Notes under the pieces: model-generated | Seen by the model: only the letters and a program-made list of their open reading frames with translations | What the model was told of the DNA's origin: nothing | Databases searched by the model: none | Program-made: the position numbers and the translations under genes | NCBI GenBank assembly: GCA_002900995.3 | Contig: CM035308.1 | Span: 3,224,001 to 3,288,000, forward strand | Direction of reading: 5' to 3' | From: Ganoderma boninense | Lineage: Eukaryota; Basidiomycota; Agaricomycetes; Polyporales; Polyporaceae | DNA length: 64,000 nt | Shown here: piece by piece, positions 10,229-22,827 of the stretch | How the letters are laid out: each line of letters begins with the position of its first letter | Position numbering within the stretch: position 1 is the stretch's first letter

Positions 10229-12609
10229 TCAGGAACTAGGATATGAACATACGGGAGGACTCGGGAGACGTTCGTACTTCGCGACAAACGTAGCAACGTA
10301 GAATGACACTGCAGCGTGGAGGATACGAGCATACTCCTCGGCTCCACAGTCCTTGACACGTATGTGTGCTCCTCTCAGGGCCGATGGCAGTCCTTCCCAT
10401 CGGCCGAGAACCTCGACGAATGGCTCGAGATATCTCCGACAAGCCTCCCAACCCTCTTGCGGGGGCTCCAGCCAGCAGTATTGAGGGACCAGGGGCTCAA
10501 GAGGTGGAACAATATCAATGCCCGAGGTGCCGGAACCCCACACCTGCGATACCAGGGACTCTTGGAACCACCGATCCAGCTCTTGCCACTCATTTGACCC
10601 GACCATTAGAGCATCCAGAGCCAGCAGCTCGCATCGCCAATTCGTTTCGTGGGCATCCCATGCGATGGAGGAGCGTATGGACAAGTCAGAACGAGCCACC
10701 TCAAGAGTGACGAGGGTGTTGCCAAATTGGTGAGAGGCGTCCACATGGTACGATGGCAAGGAACCGACTTGCCCAAAGAGGCGGCGAATGTTGGCCTGAA
10801 GCTCATGTCGAATCTTCGGCCGCCCGTTCAACTGTCCGGAAGAGCCTTCTGGCAGGTCATTGATGTCATAGTCACCCCACAGGGCATCGCGCCACTCCGT
10901 GATCGTCAGGGGGTGCCCTGCGACAGTCCTGTCGAATAGCCGAACACGACAGAAGGTCCGGATGCTGACCCAATGATGCAGATATCGTGTTGTTTTCTCC
11001 GGATACCCTTCAAATCCAGCCAAAGCATCCAACAGCCACGGCGGAGTGGAGAAGTACTTGACAGAGACCTGGGGTTGAGGGAGCGGGCTGACTGCGGATA
11101 AGGCAGACGCCCAGGTCGGGGAGATCGAGAGATGGAGCGACCGATAGTACTGGCGCGACGGGATGACGGCAAAACCATTGCCCTGCTTAGATTGCGCTTT
11201 GGCTTGACGAGCTCGGGCTCGACGTGATGGTTTCTTTGTGGTGGCGAGATCAGCATTAGACAGGCCAGGAGCAGACCGGGATGACGAAGCCTGAGGGGCG
11301 GGAGGGAGAACATGTTGCAACAATTTAGCTTGCTGAGAAGGGCGCGTGACAAACACAGGCCTCGCTGGGCCCAATGAAGAACTGTCTGAGCCCACCCACA
11401 CTTGCCCTTCACGAAGACGCTTGGCGGGGGGCAGTGTTCCATCCTTCTCTTCCTCCAGGAGCTTCGGGAGCTTCGACTCGCACAGCTGGCGTCTGACAAC
11501 TGCCGCCATAGCCCTCTCCCATTCCCCCAGCAGATTCAGCGCGCCGGAGAGATCGCGCTTTGCCAGCACCAGACGGGGGTATGATGGAACCCGGGAGAAG
11601 TTGGGCGCGATATCAGTCGGGGTGACCACCTTGTATATCTGCAGTCGTCTGTTGTGCTGATGCTGAAGCCAGACAGGTACACCGGCACGGTGGAGAACTT
11701 GCGCGATGCTTGGGTCTGCCGTGTATGCTCCGAGGACCTCCAAGACCTGAGACGCATAGTCACCCACAGACTTGACACGCTTCGAGACCTCCTGCAGCCA
11801 CTCGATGAGGCCAGACAGCTCAAGGGTGAGCCTCTAAACATGTGCCGCGAGAGAGATGATGACCCCCGGGACGGCGGGGATCGAGCATAGCCTGTCCATG
11901 GTATGTTTCAGACATGTGACGAGAAAGCGCCCAATGTCGCTCCATCCCGCGCCGCCACCATCCTTGTCACAGTCAACGTAGCGCGAGATGACATCTCCAG
12001 CCTCCTGCACCAGGTCGCTCTGCAGCTGGTTGTCAAGGAAACCGACACCGGGGACTCCACAGTCGTCAGGCTTCCAGTCGGATAGGCCAAGGGTATGCCA
12101 CAGGATTTTGTGAGGACCATCGGGGCGTGGCTTTGCGGGGATACAGTGTATGTGGAACGCCTCCTTTGCGAATTGTTGAGGCCACTGGGAATACTCATGT
12201 CGACCCCAGTGTCCATCAGAGAAAGTCGTGATTTCGCTATGAGCGACGGCGAACTCTGGCACCCAATCGGCATTCGGTGTGGTCACCACGACGTCAGAAT
12301 CCCATCCCTGGGCCGTGTATGCCCGTGCAGCCACGATCCCTGTGAATGCATCCATGGACCCGAGCGGTGCTAAGTAAAAGTTAGTCGACCATTGCATACT
12401 CTCACGACGAGATACTCACGATTGCCTGTCCTATTGGCTTGCAGAACTCCGTGGGCAAACCCGACGTCGAACTCGGGCGATACACGGCCTTCACCTGGCC
12501 CTAGAGCGCTTGTGGTGGGAGAATTCGATGAGGGTAATGGGGTGGTTGCGGGAACATGGGTAGGTGGGAGGAGAGCAGGACGGTCTTGGTTGACGATGTG
12601 GGAAGGCAT
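10229..12609 (-). CDS. Large protein of unknown function, one in-frame TAG
   Basis: Exon 1 starts at ATG 12609 (MPSHIVNQDRPALLPP) and is Pro/Thr/Ser-rich. An intron at about 12370-12420 (GTGAGTATC...TTTACTTAG) leads to PLGSMDAFTGIVAARAYTAQ. The frame then stays open to the end of the protein (SYPSS, stop at 10229) except for one TAG at 11834-11836, which reads LAAHV-stop-RLTLELSG in the same frame. A CAG to TAG change would explain it; a small intron is possible but no good donor is seen. The middle carries a basic segment (KKPSRRARARQAKAQSKQ, about 11200) that looks like a nuclear localisation signal. The C-terminal half (about 10240-11100) is aromatic-rich and probably globular. The gene sits upstream of the dead KDZ transposase on the opposite strand and may be its cargo, which is inference. 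No function can be assigned. Confidence 0.6.
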
Positions 12610-13169
12610 GAAGAGCTGGGAAAGGGGTGAGTTGCGTATTGGCTAGCACGCGGATTTAGCTTACTAGGTGAGAGCGAGTTGTGTATGCTAGGCCGGGGTT
12701 GTGGTATTCTCGAAGAACTGAAATATGTGAGGAAAACATTGTGAGATGTCGCCAGAACACGATGCCTCGCTGCGCAGGTGCTCACCTCGTCGAAGTACCG
12801 AAACTCACTCCGCACTGAGTTCAACTGGCTTTCCTTTCGTTGATCTGTAGCCCCACAGGACTCGTTAGAGCTCGCAACCTAGAACGAGAAATGGACTACC
12901 TTACAGTGATATTGCTCGGGTGGAGGGCGCGAGGGCCAGGTGCGAATCTTGATGTGACCTCTTGCTGGTTTGCGAGGACTCCCGGGGTCGTGCAACACCG
13001 TTGCACTCCGCACGAGAGTTTGCTGAGCTCAAGGGCTTCGATTGGGTGTATACCCGCTCTCCAGCCCAAGAGGTGTTTGAGAGTTCTGAACTTGAGGACC
13101 TAGCACACGGATAGGGTCAGCAGGCCCGAAACGAAGATTACATGGACTTACGTGGGAGCGTAGGGGAGG
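12610..13169. other. Intergenic, possible 5' exons
   Basis: There is a candidate upstream exon at 12785-12824 on the minus strand (ATG 12824, MNSVRSEFRYFDE, followed by GTGAGCACC), but its join to the next exon runs into a stop in the natural phase. Otherwise nothing is supported. Confidence 0.35.
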
Positions 13170-13177
13170 AGTCACCC

Positions 13178-13698
13178 TAAGGCTGAACGTAGGTCAACCT
13201 ATAGTTGATTGGGATCTGTACCTGCAGGTTTGGCCACTTTCAAAAGCTTGATTGGGATCTGTATGAATCAAATCAACTTTTCACCTACAACCTGCAGGTA
13301 GCAAACCTATAAGTTATAGGTCAAATCATTGATTTGATTTGAATACTAAATATAGTATTTTCCCAGCTACTGTTTAAGATTTTGGTCTATTATTGAGTGT
13401 TAATAGTCTTTTTTATGCTAGAAATATGCTTATATATGCAGTATTAAGCTATACAAGGACAATTTATTGACTAAAGCCTCCAATTTATACTATTTTTGCT
13501 TGTTGAAGTGTGAATCAACCTACAAGTGACCCATACCCAAACCTACAAATCCAGGTCACTTTTTTCAAGATGCCTGATTCAGATTTGTGGCTGATTCATA
13601 GCACAAGTACCTGTAACCTACAGATCACAACCTATAGGTAAATATCTAGGTTCAAGCCAGGTTGAACTGCATGAAACCTGGACCTATGTTCAGCCTTA
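13178..13698. mobile_element. hAT-like MITE, 521 bp, with 8-bp target duplication
   Basis: An AT-rich island in GC-balanced DNA. Its ends are inverted: TAAGGCTGAACGTAGGTC on the left and TAAGGCTGAACATAGGTC on the complement of the right end (17 of 18 identical). It is flanked by the exact 8-bp direct repeat AGTCACCC (13170-13177 and 13699-13706). An 8-bp duplication is the hallmark of hAT transposases. It contains repeated motifs such as ACCTGCAGGT and TTGATTGGGATCTGTA near the ends, and no coding frame. It must be mobilised by a transposase encoded elsewhere. Confidence 0.85.
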
Positions 13699-13706
13699 AG
13701 TCACCC

Positions 13707-14728
13707 GGAACGACCTCGAAGGGATGTAACAGAGGGCGGTGAGAGATAGAGGAATGAGGAGTGGGGATCAGGGGGGGATGGTAGAGTGCTGGTAGCCGGA
13801 GACACAAGGGTGAGTTGAACATCAGGAAGCGCCCACTGGTGTGGCGTGGGACTTCGCGCATTCTGTTGTCCTTGCTCTGTGCTCACCTGACCGTGGTGCT
13901 CTGGCAAGCGCCGAGCGTGAATCCTCCGTGGTCACCAGTCATCGACCAGCGTCTCGTTCCACCGTCCTTTGCTCATCAGCATGCCATTCTTTCTCCACGC
14001 TTCCTCATACCCGCTCGTTGTCCAGCCCTCATCCTCCAACCCTCATCCTCACACCCTCGTGCGCTCATTCCAAGTTGGACGAAGACAACATCGATCTTGA
14101 ACCCGGGGGGACCGTCCGGCAAATGTCGAATCGTGACTTCGAGCCACGATGCCCAGGCTTCAAGATGTGGCTCAAGACTAACAAGCCATCTTTGGGGAAG
14201 GAGCAGGGCTGGATTTGGGTTAGTTGTCTGTGGCGAGGACTGACAAATCCACAGGTAAGTCAATCATCACCAACGGGACCTCGTTCCCCATCCCCTATTC
14301 CAATAAGTCCACCGGCTATATAGCCGCAGTGTGATCCCCCCTGCACCTCGAGAACTGGCTTTGCCAGAAGACTCGGTGCCTCGCTTGGCCTCCAAATTCT
14401 GGCTCATGCCCTCATACCCTCGCTGCCATCTGACCCCTTTGCTGGTCTGGATCCCATCCCGTTCCATACCCACCCACCACCCAGGACTTCTCTTCGCGAT
14501 TTCCTCTCTCACATTCCAGTTCTCGGGTCACTTTCTTTCCAACGTGTGGCACTCCTCGGATACAGACAATAACTCTTTCATGCCCTCCGCCCCATCATTA
14601 CTCATCGATACGATCGGTTCCCCTTATCCAGGCAGTCACTGCCCTACCGCACTATTTGTATCTCGCCGATTGTTGTTCAGTGAGATGTACCCTGCTGTTG
14701 CCCCCCTATACCCTTGCTGTATATCCAT
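13707..14728. other. Region upstream of the KDZ transposase
   Basis: Several overlapping open frames but no convincing gene. A stretch at about 14090-14250 on the plus strand (RDFEPRCPGFKMWLKT) could be an exon of a small gene followed by a GTAAGTCAATC donor. The rest is probably 5' flank of the KDZ gene. Confidence 0.3.
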
Positions 14729-17700
14729 GTCCCCAACCGCCCCCAACAACCGCGCTGGCCACTCTCACGTTGACCCAACTACCCCGGCTTGGAACGACCC
14801 TTGGGTTTCGGCTCCCAGGCTTGCCGATTCTACATCCAATAACCAATCACCGCCTCGTGACCCTTTCGCAGCAGCACGTAACTACGCTGGAACAGCTCCG
14901 TCGCTCATTGCGCACTCTGCACCCTCTCTCGATCCTTTCGCCACTGCGCGAAACTTTCCAGGAGCACAATCAGCCATGCCGGACCACGTTCTCGCTGCCG
15001 ACAGCGCACTGCAAAACTATCTGCGGGCGCAAGCTTGGGCAGGCCCTTCAAGTCATCCCCAACTTACTTTATCGAAGGCTGAGAAGCGAGAGGGCGATCG
15101 CCCGGGCGCGGAAGACCCCCCGTGAAGAAGGCCAAAGTCAACAATACAATCGTTCGTGTGTGATTTTCTGCAGGATGTACAGACACTAACATAGCATCAC
15201 AGCCTGTCGGGTCGCGTCTAGAGGCATTCCTTAAATGTGCGATTGTCGCGCAGAACGACCTGCTCGCCCGAGAGGCTCGCCCAGCTCCCGTAAGCACATG
15301 TCCGGGGTCTTGCAAGAAGAAAGACTTCCCACCCCCATTCTACCGATGCTTTGACTGCTTCCACGCCCCCACGGTCTGCGAGGACTGTATCATCTGCGAC
15401 CACGTTCACAATTCCTTCCATCGGATCGAGGTCTGGGACCCGGCAATACAGTTTTGGCAATGTCGCTCACCTGGGTCGCTGGACAAATTCGTCCTCAATC
15501 TCGGCCATGGCGGGAAACCTTGCACAGTCAGCACAAAGAATCCTCGACCGATGACCGTTATTCATGGGCAAGGGATCACTCAGATGAAGGTCCTATTCTG
15601 TGCCTGCCCCGAAGACGACACGAAGGCCGCCATTCCTGACATGTCACAGCTGCTTCGGTTCGGTCTTTTCCCTGGCAGCTGGGACGTACCTCGCTCGGCA
15701 TTCAGCATCAATGGACTCCGTGATTATCACCTCCTCTCCCTCCAATGTCAGATTACCGGACTCGACTACATGAGGTTCTTGCAGCAGAGTACAGATAATG
15801 TCGTCCCTGACGACTCAAAGATGAATGGCATATTCACTGCAGTGGAATGGGCTGCTAACGTTAAGGGGAATAGGATCGCAGTCGTGAACTGAACAACACG
15901 ATGCACGAGTTCATGTTCCTTCGCGCGACACGGCGAGCTGGTGTCCAACCGATGCCAGGTTTACCTGCAGGTTCTCTTGGTGTGTTGTGTCCAGCGTGTC
16001 CGCAACCGTACAAGAACATGGACCCGGCTAACCAACAGAAACGACCCGAAGAAGAAAAGTATGCTGCTGACACCCTTGAACGAAGCTGTACTTACCACTT
16101 GTATCAGATACTTAGACATGTTCTTCCACACAGTCGACGGAAACTTCCACTCGAGTCAGAAGCTGAAACCTATGGACCCATCGGATTTCTCGCTGACAAA
16201 CGCGGCTGGGTACTATGCCGAGGAGAGGGAGTTCTCGCACTTTGAAAAGGAGTTCAAGCCTCCGAAGAAGGAGGTAAATGAAATGATTGGAGCGATATCT
16301 GCGTTTGGCTGATAGAAAAATGTAGCCAACGACATGTCACAAGTTCGGGGCGATGGGCTATTCCCACTTCGGTGGCCGCATTAGTGGCACTGTTGGGCTT
16401 TCATGCACCCGACACATGTTCCTCCTGCCTTGTGGGTCCGTCGATTTACCATGAGGTGAAGCGTGAGTATCTCTTGAATCATGGTATTACCTCGTCCACT
16501 GATATGTTTCCCTCTGACAGCTTCGCATACATCGACTACTGCATGTGTTCAGGTCTGGCACCGTATTTCACCCTCTGTCGCCATTGCAGCGGCTATGACA
16601 TCAACTGCCAGTATTGAATCCATTTCAAGGCTCGCATCAAGGAGCTACAAGAGCAGTTTCCATCATTGTCAACCTTTCGCATCATGTTCTTCCCGTACAC
16701 CCTTCCTGCTATTGGCAAGTTCCACGCACCAGCTCATACAAGCTCCTGTCGTACCACCTACTCGTACAATTTCCTTCCTGGGGTTGGCATGACGGACGGA
16801 GAGGCCCTAGAACGTATTTGGTCTGTCTTCAATGCGCTTGCATCGCGAACGAAGGAGATGTCATTGGGCCATCGGCACGACATCATCAATGACTTCCACA
16901 GTGATATGAATGTTTGCCGCGTGCATTCAATGTGTATGTACTGCCCTTTGACAGCTTTCATCACAGAACTGCCTCTCATTGACAATTGATACAGCCAACA
17001 CACTCTTAGAACGCTACGCACGTGCTATTGAACACAAGGAGCGTACAGCTGATTACCTTGCCGCCCTTCAAGACAGCATCGACGACAACACTAAGCTGGC
17101 CCGCTGGCAGCGAAGGATCGATGAATGGATTTAGAAGATCCTCCATCGGGAGGATGAGATTTCGCTTGACGAAACACCATATGAAATTGGCCAGGAGTTT
17201 AAGAAAAGTGTGTGATCTATCACGTAATGCTTTATGCTTGCTGAAATTCTTGCAGCCTTGACGGACCATGAGCTCCTTGCCAAAATCACTCAGGAACCTT
17301 CAGTTACTACCAAGAGCGCAATCGGGCTTCTTAGTGTCATCCAAGATGGTCTCGGCCTTCAACAGGAGAGGTGAGTAAGTCACCGCGTATAGCCCCCCTT
17401 CATGCTGACAACGTCAAAGACAGAGGCTGTTAGACCATCTCGACACTGAGAGCAACTCGCCGAAGGGCAGTGATTTGGGCGAGCACTGTCAGACTTTCCT
17501 GACAGACGCAGCTCATTGGCATGTCCTTCTTGATGCTTACCTCACGCCTTTGATGGAGGACGCTGTCCAGCAGTTGACGCTTCGTGCAGTTACCACCGGC
17601 GAGTCGCTAGATTCTCGAGGCCTCGAGTTTCCCCTGCGCAACACCAGTCACAACACTGGGAACGCTGCGCAAGAACTTCCTCACGGCCGTGACGCACGGA

Positions 17701-18556
17701 ACCGGAGTGACGCCTGGTTGGAGATCGCAGACGTAACCCTCCCATTACCCTCCTCTTATGTCAAGGATCTTGTTGGGCTGCCCAGCATGCTGGAATCTGT
17801 CGCCATTGAGCGGAACCTCCGTGAGGTGGCCGCTGACCATGCATTAGAAGACGTGAGGACGGCGCTCATTGGTGTCGGGTACTTCCAAGTTGAGAAGAAG
17901 ACGAAGCAGCGCAAAACGCACACTACTCGAGCACAAGGCAAAATACAGACCACGCAGCGTGAGGCCGACAGAGCTGCGAGCGAGTACTGCCGACACCGTG
18001 CTGCTTTGTTGGCCCTGGGAATGGAACCATCGCACCCTCGATATCAGACGCTGAACCCTCGCGATGTGGTTCCCTTCTCGATGGCGAGCGACTGGACCAC
18101 TGTGGGTCAGAGCCGCCAACACACCTCCTGGATATGGGAAAACTTTGTATTCATGACACCGGAGGGAGATGGAGGCAATTTCGCAGACTTCCATGAAGAA
18201 GGTGAGTGATTATTTCCATCGACATTGTGCCATCTTTCACATGTCCTTGTAGCTCGTCGCGTCCACTGGTCGCGTTCAAGTGCTACTCATACACGAGGGT
18301 GTGAGGAAGTAGAGCTATTGAAGGAGGAAATGCAGCGAACAGTCCACATGTTCCACTACTATCGCTACCATTGGGACACGACTACGCGGAAGGAAGAAGA
18401 AGCCGGAAACTTTGGTGCAGCTGCGTATGCGCGCAAGTAAGTCTTATGATTATGATTATGATTTATGCTCGATTGATCAGGTATGTATGCCTCAGACAAG
18501 CGCATCGTTATGTTCGTCTGCTGGCATTGTGCGCAAAGAACTTTCGAGGTGCCTTC
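14729..18556 (+). pseudogene. KDZ-type transposase with CxC cysteine cluster, decayed
   Basis: A DNA transposase of the KDZ group, known from basidiomycetes. ATG 14729 (MSPTAPNNRAGHSHVD) opens a Ser/Pro-rich N-terminus. A cysteine cluster follows (about 15300-15450: CPGSCKKK, YRCFDCFHAPTVCEDC, CDHVHNSFH), then HGQGITQMKVLFCACPEDD and FLRATRRAGVQPMPG. The catalytic RNase-H-like core includes VDGNFHSSQK, SCTRHMFLLPCGSVDL, YDINCQY and GKFHAPAHTSSC...YNFLPGVGMTDGEALER with GHRHDIINDF. The C-terminal end has HWSRSSATHTRGCEEVE and runs into the gypsy LTR at 18557. Stops: TGA at about 16460 inside VDLP-stop-GEA, TGA at about 16615 after YDINCQY, and TAG at about 17131 (EWI-stop-KIL). There is also a one-base frameshift in a C6 run near 15116-15121. 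All three stops fit C to T changes at CGA or CAG. Confidence 0.88.
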
Positions 18557-19016
18557 TGTTACGACTGGCTGTCGAGTAAGATCAGGGAGGAGGCTTACGA
18601 GACGAGCAAGGGCGTCGACGAGCACTTGTGCAGCGAGAGCGGAGCAGGGCTCGACAGTCAGGCTGGAGACAAGATGTATTGAGCGAGTAACTAACGAGCG
18701 AGGATACAGCGAGGCTTACCTGGAGACAAGAGGTCGAAACTGAGGTCTCCAGGTAGCAAAGTACAGGCCTTATATACATGTAACGGACAATGGGATCCGG
18801 GGACAATAGGTAACTATGGACACGGGAACCAGTGGAAGAACAATGGTATGTAGTACAATGACGACGGGAACAATGGGTAACAGGAGTTATTGTACTGCGA
18901 GAACAAGGGACAGGTTTGCTAAACAACGGAGGACAATAAGGACGACGCGGGAGGCAAACAGTCCAAAAAGGGAAAGAAAGACGCCGGGGTAGGCGCTGAG
19001 CGTGCCGTTCATGACA
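18557..19016 (-). repeat. Gypsy 3' LTR (minus-strand element), 460 bp
   Basis: On the plus strand it reads TGTTACGACTGG...CGTTCATGACA. It directly follows the KDZ C-terminal exon and is followed by the purine tract (complement) at 19017-19030. Confidence 0.92.
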
Positions 19017-19041
19017 ATACCCCCTCCTAAGGATCGTGTCC

Positions 19042-22000
19042 TCACGATCGAGTCTTCTTGTTGAGAGGGCCAGGAGCGTCGGGATGTGTCGAATGAAACT
19101 TTTGCAGCACTTTTGGCGCATTTGCTAGATCCGACACGTCTTCCCAGCTATCGTGTTCAGGGCCCCAGCCCTTCCAGTGAACAAGATACTGCAGTTTCTT
19201 CCACCGCCCATACCGACGCGACTCTAACACTTCCTCTACTTCGTACTCTTCCTCTCCTTCCACTTCAAGAGCTGCGGGTTCAGGGGGATGCCGACCAGGA
19301 AGTTGGCTTTCTTTGTGCGGGTGTAAGAGTGTCACATGGAACACGGGGTGGAGCCCCATGTCTTTGGGGAGCTTGAGCTCATAAGCCAAGTTGCCCACCT
19401 TGCGCTTGACAGGGTACGGGCCAGCGTACCGGTCCACCAGCTTCCGAGAGACTCCTGGGACACGGAAATTCCTCGTGTCGAGCCACACCTTCTGACCCTC
19501 CTTGAACTCTGGAGCAGCGGAGACATAGCGATCGTAGTACTCCTTCATCCGTTCTGCTGCCAGGGTTAAGGCTGAGGTCGCATCCTCCCTTGCCTGCCGC
19601 AACTCCTCTCTTCGTTCATCCGCCATAGGCACCATGGTGGATAGCATCGGAACGTGGAACTGAGGTTCATAGCCGTACATGAGGTAAAACGGCGAGTACC
19701 CTGTGGATGAATGTACGCGCAAGTTAAAGCAGTACTCTGCTGTTGGTAGCCACTTGACCCAATCGTCGCGGCGCCTTGAGCAGTACATCCGTAGGTACGC
19801 CTCTATCTCCTGGTTCCATCGCTCCAACTGTCCATCCGTCTGCGGGTGGTAGGCTGTGGACAACGCGCTTTCTATGTCGAGGCCTTTAAGGATTGCACGG
19901 AAGAGCTTGCTAGAGAACTGGGGCCCCCGATCAGAGATGATCTTTCGCGGGAGTCCATGTAGACGGAACCATTCTCTAATGAAGTTGTCTGCAGTCCCTT
20001 CCGTGTCGATCTCCTCAGTGCATGGAATAAGGTGAATCATCTTTCCATGCCGATCAGCAATAAGCTGGAGCGCGTTGTATCCGTCCACCTCCGGCAGTCC
20101 AGTGATGAAGTCACAGGTAACTACTTGGCCTGGGCCGTCCGGGATCTCGTTGGGTTGAAGGGGACCATGTGGCTTCGCATGTGAAGTCTTGCCACGGCGA
20201 CAAGTGTCGCAGGTCTCCACGTAATCCTTAATAAACTTTGCCATGCCCGGCCACCAGTAGTTCCGTGTAACCAACTCCACCGTTTTTGCCTGGCCAGGGT
20301 GTCCAGCAGGCGGGAGGTCGTGGTGAATGCGCACTATCTCTGCTCGGAGCGCGTTGTCTTTGGGGACATAAACTCGGCCGCGGTAGAGCAGCAGGCCTTG
20401 TTCTGTGTTCCAGTCCACCAAATCATTCTGTAGACGTGCTGGCCCTAGCTTATCGAGCTTGCTGAGTGCCTCTGCGACCTCCTGCTCACGCTCTCCACAT
20501 TCTCGAATGTGGTGGAGCAGTGCCTTTTCTGGTACCACTGACATGTGCCCTCTCTTGGTTGCCAGTACTCGGAAGCGATCGGGTTGCAACATGACTCGGT
20601 TCAGGTTGTCATCGGCATCGTCCTTCTGGTGATCAGGCCTGCACGACAGCGCGTCTGCCCTACCATTGGAGGTGCCTGGCTTGTGTGCAATGACAAAGTC
20701 GAACCGTGACAGATAGAGAGCCCATCGTGCCTGCCTGCGTGTGAGGTTTTGCGCGGCTTTCCAGTACTCGAGGTTCTTGTGGTCCGACTGGATCTCGAAC
20801 ACACTGGGAAGACCCTCGAGGTAGTGGCGCCAGGCCTGCAGGGCACGGATGATGGCGAGCATCTCCTTGTCATAGATCTCGTAGTTGCGTTCCGCATCGC
20901 TCATTGACTCAGAGTGGAAAGCCACAGGGTGCCATTTGCTGTCCTCCCCCTCCTGAGACAGAACCGCACCGGTAGCATACCCGGATGCATCGACTTCAAT
21001 GTGGGTCTTGCGGTCTGGGTCATACATGCTCAGGACAGGGCTTTCAGTGAAACAACATTTGAGCTCGTCGAATGCTGATTGCTCTTCGGCACCCCATTGC
21101 CAGGGAGCGCTACCCGTGAGACGGTCGAGGGGTTTGCATACTGCGCTGAAGTCCTTAATGAACCGCCTGTAGAAATTCGCGAAACCGCGGAACTTCCGTA
21201 CATCTGAGGCGTTCTGAGGGACAGGCCATTCTGCGATACCCCTGACCTTCACTGGGTCCATCTCCACACAGTTCTCCGAGACGAGCACACCTAGGTACTC
21301 AACCTTAGGCTGTTCGAATTCGCACTTCTCTGGCTTACAGAACAGGTCGTGCTCCGCCAGACGCTTCAGGACCTCACGCACCAAAGTGCAGTGTTTTTCG
21401 ATGTCGTTGGTGAATATGAGGATGTCGTCGAGGTAGATAGTGATTTTGCCGAGTATGATGAGGTCCTTGAAGATGTCGTTCATGAGCGCAGAGAATGTAC
21501 TGGGTGAGTTAGCCAGTCCGAAGTACATCCCGTTCGGTTTGAACAGTCCACAATTGGTAACAAAGGCAGCCTTCCATTCATCACTGGTTTTAATCCACAC
21601 ATTGTTGTACCCCCAACGGATGTCAAGCTTTGTAAAGTACTTGGCCCTCTTGAGTCGATCCATCAAGTCTGACACCAACGGTAGTGGGTATCGGTTCTGA
21701 ATGGTGATGTCGTTCAGTCGCCGGTAGTCCTGTACAGGACGTAGGCTGCTGTCCTTCTTTTTAACAAAGAAGAACGGTGATGACATCGGTGACTTCGACT
21801 CTTGAATATAACCTTTGGCCAAGTTCTCACTAAGGAACTTGTCAAGCTCGACCTGCTCGCTGGGCGACAGGGGATACACCTTGGAATGGAACATCCTAGC
21901 ATCTGGTACGAGTTCTATAGCGTGGTCGTAGGGTCCGTGCTCAGGTAGACGTTCGGACGCCTCTTTTGAGAACACACGCAGATACTCATAGTATTGGGGA

Positions 22001-22827
22001 GGTACAATCTCTTCAACAGGACGGACTTCCTTCTTCTGGTACTCTTGTTCAGCAAGCTGTTGAGAGTATGTGTAGCTCGCCGACACAAAGATCTTAGGGG
22101 TACCTCGAAGTTGTCATCCATCTTCCAGTGCATTGAGAAGAGACTCCTCAGTGCCATCCCATTCCGGCAGAAAACCTGGTGGTGGAGGCCTATCTTCCTC
22201 CTCCTCCTCCTCGACCATTACAGCCGTGCATATCCTACCCATCGTCTTTGCCTTCTGCACCCGCCGAGAACCATTGCGCACCGTAAGCCGTACCTCCGTA
22301 TCACGCGCTTTGGTCTCAACAGGTTTGGATGCCTTCCAATGAGCCGGACATGCCTCTGGACATCTCGATAGGTGCAGCGAGCCACATTCCCAATCTACTT
22401 CAGGGTTGTGCTCGTGCAGCCAGTCCAGGCCAATGATCACATCCTCTTCTCCTATGTCTATCACCACAAACACCACCTTCTCCTGGTGGTCTCCAATCGC
22501 CATATCCAACATGGCGACTTCCGTGATTGTCCCATCACGGTTCTCAGTACCATCTATGTTGTACAGAGGAATTGGCCTTGCCAGCTTCCTCATCGTAACC
22601 TGGTTCCTCTCTATGAACCATCTATGTAAAAACTTGGTAGTAGCTCCACTATCTACCATTGCTACTATGTCCTTATGTCGCTGCTTGCCGATTAACCGTA
22701 CCGGTATATGAAAGTGCTGACCACTGTGATTTACTTCATATACAAACACGGAACTCAGTACAGAAAATCGACTATTACTACAAGAGCCGGCACGCGCAGC
22801 ATCCAGTGCGGCTCTAATCAGAAACCC
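19042..22827 (-). CDS. gypsy Pol polyprotein with chromodomain (one in-frame TGA)
   Basis: Pol is read in the -1 frame from the GGGTTTC heptamer at 22821-22827. In order: protease with VDSGATTKF (about 22650); a TGA at 22114-22116 (EDG-stop-QLRG) where copy 1 has CGA; reverse transcriptase with YFTKLDIRWGYNN and YLDD; RNase H with VDASGYATG, the Glu of YDKEMLA and SDHKNLEY; integrase with HHDLPPAGHPG...CDTCRRGK, Asp in TCDFITGLP, Asp in SDRGPQF, and Glu in QTDGQLERWNQE. A chromodomain follows (EYEVEEVLES...LVHWKGWGPEHDSWED), which in this family targets integration to heterochromatin. The polyprotein is about 1260 codons, normal for a fungal chromovirus. The single TGA fits a CGA to TGA change, so this copy is probably dead unless read through. 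RNase H has ADALSCRPDH where copy 1 has ADALSRRPDH. Confidence 0.92.
22818..22827 (-). promoter_or_regulatory. -1 ribosomal frameshift site at the gag/pol junction
   Basis: In the gag frame the minus strand reads gaG-GGT-TTC-TGA. GGGTTTC is a perfect X-XXY-YYZ slippery heptamer (22821-22827) directly before the gag stop (22818-22820). Slipping back one base enters the pol frame as GGG-TTT-CTG, and that frame is open through the protease. The frame relation of gag and pol is exactly -1. Confidence 0.8.

Noticed and set aside
4964..12609. TET/JBP oxygenase as KDZ-associated cargo
   Set aside because: I looked for the HxD...H oxygenase pattern in the three genes and the KDZ flank and did not find it.
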